A DNA stretch of 8,665 nt. It comes from Embleya sp040605455. GTDB taxonomy: Bacteria; Actinomycetota; Actinomycetes; Streptomycetales; Streptomycetaceae. The translations under genes were made by a program, and so were the position numbers. The notes under the pieces are model-generated. The model had not been told where the DNA came from. It made no database searches and worked only from the letters and a program-made list of their open reading frames with translations. This document shows positions 5,678 to 8,665 of the stretch, one piece after another (within the stretch, counting starts at the first letter, position 1; each line of letters opens with the position of its first letter). The stretch spans positions 1-8,665 of the forward strand of contig NZ_JBEXCV010000242.1 of the NCBI RefSeq assembly GCF_040605455.1, read 5' to 3'.

Positions 5678-6124
5678 TCATCGGCCGGGGGCGCGCTCGG
5701 TGACTTCCTGGAGGAACCACTCGTTGCCGTCGGGGTCCTTGAAGGCCGCGAAGCTGCCGTAGTCGGCTCGCTCGGGGTGCGGACCGGGCACCCGGTGGGT
5801 GCCACCGGCGTGGTGGAAGGCGCCCGTTTCGTCGCGGAACGGACCGGAGACCTGCACATCGCGCGCCTCCAGCTCCTCGTATGCCCTGACGATGTCGGTG
5901 ACGGTCAACTGGAGACCGTGGAGTGTGCCCGCCTCCTGCGTGGTGAGGCCCTCGCCGAAGATGATCGAGCACTCGGAGCCGGGCGGGGTTACCTGCACGA
6001 TCCGGTAACCGTCGTCGATCGGGAAGTCGGCGTCGAGGCGCCAGCCCAATCGCTCCGCGTAGAAGCTCTTGGCAGCGTCGATGTTGGACACCGGCAGAAT
6101 GACGACTTCGAGCTTCATGTCCAT
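5678..6124 (-). CDS. VOC (glyoxalase/bleomycin-resistance fold) family protein
   Basis: The 148-aa product has the paired beta-alpha-beta-beta-beta modules of the vicinal oxygen chelate superfamily. The first module starts LEVVILPVSNIDAAKSFYAERLGW and the second LQLTVTDIVRAYEELEARDVQV, ending in the typical SFAAFKDPDGNEWFLQEV. Of the usual metal ligands, the C-terminal Glu (WFLQEV) is present, but the N-terminal His positions appear to be Glu or Gln. A metal-independent binding or resistance role is therefore as likely as glyoxalase, dioxygenase or similar catalysis. The start is ATG 6124 (MDMKLE), or the in-frame ATG at 6118; both have only a weak upstream GAGA. It lies 95 nt upstream of the flavoprotein remnant on the same strand and was probably its operon partner. 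The substrate is unknown. Confidence 0.88.
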   Translation of the reverse strand: MDMKLEVVILPVSNIDAAKSFYAERLGWRLDADFPIDDGYRIVQVTPPGSECSIIFGEGLTTQEAGTLHGLQLTVTDIVRAYEELEARDVQVSGPFRDETGAFHHAGGTHRVPGPHPERADYGSFAAFKDPDGNEWFLQEVTERAPGR

Positions 6125-6296
6125 GGCTGTGATCTCGCTTCCACTTGTTCGACGTTCGGTCGTGGGTGTGGGGGATGCGCGTCGATCTCGCTGTCGGCGA
6201 GGGCGACACGTCCCGCATCAGTCCTCTTGAGCATCAGGAGCCGCCGACTGCCGTTTGTGTGTCCCAAGGCCACGGGTGCGTGTGGCTGAGGGGGCA

Positions 6297-6329
6297 GCAG
6301 GCCCCGCGCCGGGGGAGCACGGGGCCTGC
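6297..6329. terminator. Terminator-like hairpin
   Basis: GCAGGCCCCG (6297-6306) and CGGGGCCTGC (6320-6329) form a perfect 10-bp GC-rich stem with a 13-nt loop. No T-run follows on either strand. The structure is typical of actinomycete terminators, but no recognised gene ends here, because the flanking genes diverge. Confidence 0.55.
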
Positions 6330-6375
6330 GGTCGGAAGGCGGCGCAGGCGGCTCTGGCGATGGTGGCGTTGTCGC

Positions 6376-6393
6376 GCAACGGCCGGCCGTTGC
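6376..6393. promoter_or_regulatory. 18-bp perfect palindrome
   Basis: GCAACGGCCGGCCGTTGC is a perfect palindrome with no spacer, in the VOC/SDR divergent region 44 bp from the operator-like site at 6437. It may be an operator for a dimeric regulator. No matching second copy is seen in this window. Confidence 0.4.
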
Positions 6394-6436
6394 CTCGGAC
6401 GGGGAGCACAGGTCCTGGATCAGGACATCGTCTGCA

Positions 6437-6455
6437 TCACCGGTCGAAGCGGTGA
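6437..6455. promoter_or_regulatory. Operator-like inverted repeat, site 3 (TCACC-N9-GGTGA)
   Basis: TCACCGGTCGAAGCGGTGA has perfect 6-bp arms and matches site 1 over TCACCGGT and CGGTGACG when flanking bases are counted. It lies roughly midway between the VOC start (6124) and the SDR start (6823). It could serve either gene or a lost gene between them. Confidence 0.5.
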
Positions 6456-6478
6456 CGCAATCATGGCGCTCACACATA

Positions 6479-6497
6479 TCACCCGTCAAGCCGGTAC
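6479..6497. promoter_or_regulatory. Degenerate fourth operator-like site
   Basis: TCACCCGTCAAGCCGGTAC keeps the left arm and GGT of the right arm, and shares the centre GTCAAG with the site at the regulator start. Its centre is 42 bp from that of site 3, about four helical turns, so the two would face the same side of the DNA. Confidence 0.35.
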
Positions 6498-6822
6498 TCG
6501 AAGTTTCTGTCACCCGGCGAGCTCGCCCATCGCCATGCGCGCCGCATCCGAGCCGGAGCCCTTCATCGCTGGTCAGGCCGCATGCCCGGCGCCGGCGCCC
6601 AGGTGCGTAAGTCATGAGACGGATTCGTAGACGCCCGAGCGGAACGCCCCGGCAGTCAAAGGACGGACGTCTCCTGCGGCACGGCGGTCAAGACTGGACG
6701 ACGTCCCGTTCACACGTTCTCGGTCGAAGCACACGATTTGGCGACTTGCGCCGCGTTGCGCGGCCTCTTCAGGTGCTCCTTTCCCAAGAGTTCGAACAAC
6801 CGAAGAGGAACAGAGAACACAC

Positions 6823-7662
6823 ATGACTCGTACATGGTTGATCACCGGCGCGTCCCGGGGTTTCGGACGCGCCCTGTCGGAAGCGGTTCTGGAGGCCGGT
6901 GACCGGCTGCTGGCCACTGCCCGGCGTCCGGAGCAGTTGCAGGATCTGGTCCTCCGCTACGGCGAGCGAGTCCGGGCGGTCCGCCTGGATGTCACCGACA
7001 CCGCCGCGGCCCATGCGGCGGTTCGGGCGGCTGTCGAGACCTTCGGCCGGTTGGACGTGGTGGTGAACAACGCCGGCTTCGCCAACAGCGGCCCGATCGA
7101 GGAAATGACGGAGGGTGACTTCCGCGCCCAGTTCGAGGCGAACTTCTTCGGGGTGGTGAACGTCACGCGGGCCGCGCTTCCGGTGCTGCGCGGGCAGCGT
7201 TCGGGAACGTTCGTGCAGTTCTCCTCCCTCGGGGGCCGGGTGGGCGGCACGCCGGGCATGGGCGCCTACCAGAGTGCGAAGTTCGCCGTGGAGGGCTTCT
7301 CCGAGGTACTGGCCAACGAGGTCGCTCCCTTCGGCGTCAAGGTCGTCATCGTCGAGCCGGGCGCCTTCCGGACGGATTGGCAGGGATCGTCGATGGAGTT
7401 GCACGCCGTGGGTCCCGACTACGAGCAGACCGTCGGCGTCATGAACACCTACCGCGCGGAGAACAACGGCACGCAGCCGGGCGACCCGGTGCGCGCCGCC
7501 AAGGTCCTCATCGACGTCGTCAACGACGACGACCCGCCGCGCCGGCTCCTGCTCGGTGCCCAGGCCGTCGCCATGGCCCTGGCAGCGGGCGATGTCCGTG
7601 CCGCGGAGACGCGGAAGTGGGCTGCGGCGGGCGGCGCTGCGGACTTCCCTGCCGGGGAGTAG
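6823..7662 (+). CDS. Short-chain dehydrogenase/reductase (SDR), first of a tandem pair
   Basis: The 279-aa product is a classical SDR with a complete NAD(P)-binding Rossmann fold. It has TGASRGFG at residues 8-15, LDVTD with Asp56, NNAG at 82-85, structural Asn107, and the catalytic Ser (134/135), Tyr149 and Lys153 in YQSAKF. EPGAFRTDW follows near 190. ATARR after the second strand (Arg34, Arg35) favours NADPH. The Ser-Tyr spacing is one residue longer than in the downstream paralogue. The start is ATG 6823; AGAGGAA lies 12-19 nt upstream and a closer GAG 7 nt upstream. The gene heads a probable operon with the second SDR, 75 nt downstream. Members of this subfamily are usually annotated only as oxidoreductases, and the substrate cannot be inferred. 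Confidence 0.93.
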   Translation: MTRTWLITGASRGFGRALSEAVLEAGDRLLATARRPEQLQDLVLRYGERVRAVRLDVTDTAAAHAAVRAAVETFGRLDVVVNNAGFANSGPIEEMTEGDFRAQFEANFFGVVNVTRAALPVLRGQRSGTFVQFSSLGGRVGGTPGMGAYQSAKFAVEGFSEVLANEVAPFGVKVVIVEPGAFRTDWQGSSMELHAVGPDYEQTVGVMNTYRAENNGTQPGDPVRAAKVLIDVVNDDDPPRRLLLGAQAVAMALAAGDVRAAETRKWAAAGGAADFPAGE

Positions 7663-7723
7663 CCGCGCCCCCTCCCTGCTCCCCCGCAACACCCCCGCTC
7701 CATGACACCCCCCGCCCCGATTC

Positions 7724-7730
7724 GAAGGAG
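7724..7730 (+). promoter_or_regulatory. Ribosome binding site deciding the second SDR start
   Basis: GAAGGAG sits 7 nt before ATG 7738. This rules out the in-frame ATG at 7702, which would add 12 residues with no ribosome binding site and disturb the standard MSRKTWLITGASSG N-terminus. Confidence 0.8.
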
Positions 7731-7737
7731 ATTCCTC

Positions 7738-8595
7738 ATGTCTCGCAAGACCTGGCTCATCACCGGCGCTTCCAGCGGCCTGGGCAAAGCCCTCGCCGAA
7801 TACGTTTTGGCACAGGGCGACCAGGTGGTGGCGACGGCCAGTTCGACGCAGGCCACCACCGAACTGGCGTCGCGCTACCCGCGGACCGCGCTGGCGATCA
7901 GGCTCGACGTGACCGACGCCGCAGACCGTGTCGCGGCGGTGCGCGCCGCCGAGAAGCGCTTCGGTTCCATCGACATCCTCGTCAACAACGCCGCCATCGA
8001 TTTCGTCGGTGCTCTGGAGGAGCAGGAGGAGAGTGACTACCGCAGGCTGTTCGAGGTCAACTTCTTCGGGGCGGTCGCCCTCACCCGGGAGGTGCTGCCC
8101 GGTATGCGCGGCCGGCGCAGCGGCGTCATCGTCAACGTCTCCTCCATGGACGGTCTGGCGAGTCTGCCCGCCAACGGTTTCTACTCCGCAAGCAAGTTCG
8201 CGTTGGAGGGCTTCACGGAGGCCCTGTGGCAGGAGATCGCACCCATCGGCCTGCACGCGATGATCATCCAGCCCGGTTCCTTCCGTACCGGCATCGAGAA
8301 CCGGACGAGGGTGTCCGGCGAGGCCATCGAGGACTACGCGGCCACATCCGGGGCCTTTCGCGCCATGATGGGCAGCCTCACCCCCGAGATGTTCCCCGGC
8401 GACCCAAAGCGGGCCGCCGAGACGATCTACGAGGTCGCCACCGCGCCGGAGCCCCGGCACTGGGTCGTTCTGGGCAGCGACGCCCAGCGGCGCATCGGCG
8501 TCAAGCTCGGCCGGTTGACGGCCGAGTTCGAGGCCGGCAAGGAGCTCGCGTTCGGCACGGACTTCCCCGGGGCCGCGGACAACGCGGTGCTCTGA
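7738..8595 (+). CDS. Short-chain dehydrogenase/reductase (SDR), second of the tandem pair
   Basis: The 285-aa product aligns with the upstream SDR over nearly its whole length. It has TGASSGLG (residues 9-16), LDVTD (Asp57), NNAA (83-86) in place of the usual NNAG, Asn108, and the catalytic set Ser136, Tyr149 and Lys153 in YSASKF. The end of the second strand reads ATASS where the paralogue has ATARR. The basic pair that binds the NADPH phosphate is therefore missing, and the cofactor preference may differ. The C-terminal halves diverge most, as expected if the substrates differ. A strong GAAGGAG precedes the start. The 75-nt, C-rich gap to the first SDR holds no terminator-like hairpin, so one transcript is likely. 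The stop lies just before the low-complexity right end, so any further operon members are unknown. Confidence 0.93.
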   Translation: MSRKTWLITGASSGLGKALAEYVLAQGDQVVATASSTQATTELASRYPRTALAIRLDVTDAADRVAAVRAAEKRFGSIDILVNNAAIDFVGALEEQEESDYRRLFEVNFFGAVALTREVLPGMRGRRSGVIVNVSSMDGLASLPANGFYSASKFALEGFTEALWQEIAPIGLHAMIIQPGSFRTGIENRTRVSGEAIEDYAATSGAFRAMMGSLTPEMFPGDPKRAAETIYEVATAPEPRHWVVLGSDAQRRIGVKLGRLTAEFEAGKELAFGTDFPGAADNAVL

Positions 8596-8604
8596 AACGG
8601 ACTC

Positions 8605-8665
8605 GGGCGGGGGGGGGCGGGGGGCCCCGGGGGACGGTCGGTTGGGGTGAGTCGTGGGATGGGTC
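8605..8665. other. Low-complexity G-rich right end
   Basis: The final 60 bases are dominated by G runs and GGGGCCCC-like strings, similar in style to the left end, and carry no recognisable feature. They are probably unreliable contig-end sequence. Confidence 0.65.

Larger units (their letters stand above)
6125..6822. other. 700-bp gene-free divergent region between VOC and SDR genes
   Basis: No frame here has convincing coding composition or family resemblance. Frames on both strands exist but read as Arg/Pro/Cys-rich shadows. The region holds a terminator-like hairpin (6297-6329), an 18-bp palindrome (6376-6393), a 6-bp dyad GTCCTG-GAT-CAGGAC (6412-6426), one perfect and one degenerate copy of the TCACC-N9-GGTGA motif, and a GCCGC-N5-GCGGC hairpin (6750-6764) before the SDR gene. 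It is unusually long and structured for a divergent promoter region. A decayed gene or a small RNA is possible. Confidence 0.55.

Noticed and set aside
6115..6630. Overlapping open frames on both strands in the VOC/SDR gap
   Set aside because: They are rich in Arg, Pro and Cys, lack third-position GC bias, span hairpins and palindromes, and match no family I know.
6717..6735. CGGTCGAAGC (6721-6730), identical to the centre of the 6437-6455 site
   Set aside because: The inverted arms are absent, so it is not counted as an operator copy.
6769..8460. 563-codon minus-strand open frame opposite both SDR genes
   Set aside because: It is antisense to two clear SDRs and reads as repeated Gly/Arg/Val/His-rich shadow sequence.
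1..8665. CRISPR arrays, tRNA or rRNA genes, insertion sequences
   Set aside because: No regularly spaced repeats, no tRNA- or rRNA-like stretches, no transposase motifs and no paired terminal repeats were seen.

Overview
The window looks like a piece of a high-GC actinomycete chromosome, most likely Streptomyces or a close relative. GC content is high throughout, genes use GTG as well as ATG starts, third codon positions are GC-rich, and the protein families (secreted tannase-like esterase, ABATE/CGNR zinc-finger regulator, tandem SDRs, VOC protein, E3-type flavoprotein) are common there. Both ends dissolve into G/C homopolymer runs, so the window is probably one whole short draft contig with poor-quality ends.

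Layout. (1) 1-780: a low-complexity left end, two unrecognised possible minus-strand reading frames, and a strong 41-nt hairpin (661-701) that probably ends the next operon. (2) 781-3024, minus strand: a secreted tannase/feruloyl-esterase family hydrolase followed by a small multi-pass membrane protein, 42 nt apart, read as an operon. (3) 3025-3505: a divergent control region full of dyad symmetries. (4) 3506-4069, plus: an ABATE/CGNR zinc-finger transcription factor. (5) 4070-4503: gene-free, then 4504-5067, plus: a coiled-coil plus winged-helix DNA-binding protein of unknown role. (6) 5062-6124, minus: a VOC/glyoxalase-fold protein, then the remnant of an E3-type FAD/NAD(P) disulfide oxidoreductase that has one frameshift and has lost its middle. 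(7) 6125-6822: a 700-bp divergent region without a convincing gene, holding a terminator-like hairpin, an 18-bp perfect palindrome and two operator-like sites. (8) 6823-8595, plus: two tandem paralogous SDR oxidoreductases. The last 70 bp are low complexity.

The most interesting signal is a 19-bp inverted repeat, TCACC-N9-GGTGA, with a partly conserved centre (GT in positions 7-8, A in position 11). It occurs perfectly three times, all between genes: in front of the tannase operon (3196-3214), immediately upstream of the CGNR regulator start codon (3486-3504), and between the VOC and SDR genes (6437-6455). A degenerate fourth copy lies 42 bp from the third (6479-6497). The simplest reading is a local regulon in which the CGNR protein controls itself, the esterase operon and possibly the VOC/SDR redox genes. 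That would be a small aromatic-ester or reactive-compound response locus in which one enzyme, the flavoprotein, is already decaying. The sites are seen directly; the regulator assignment and the regulon are inference.
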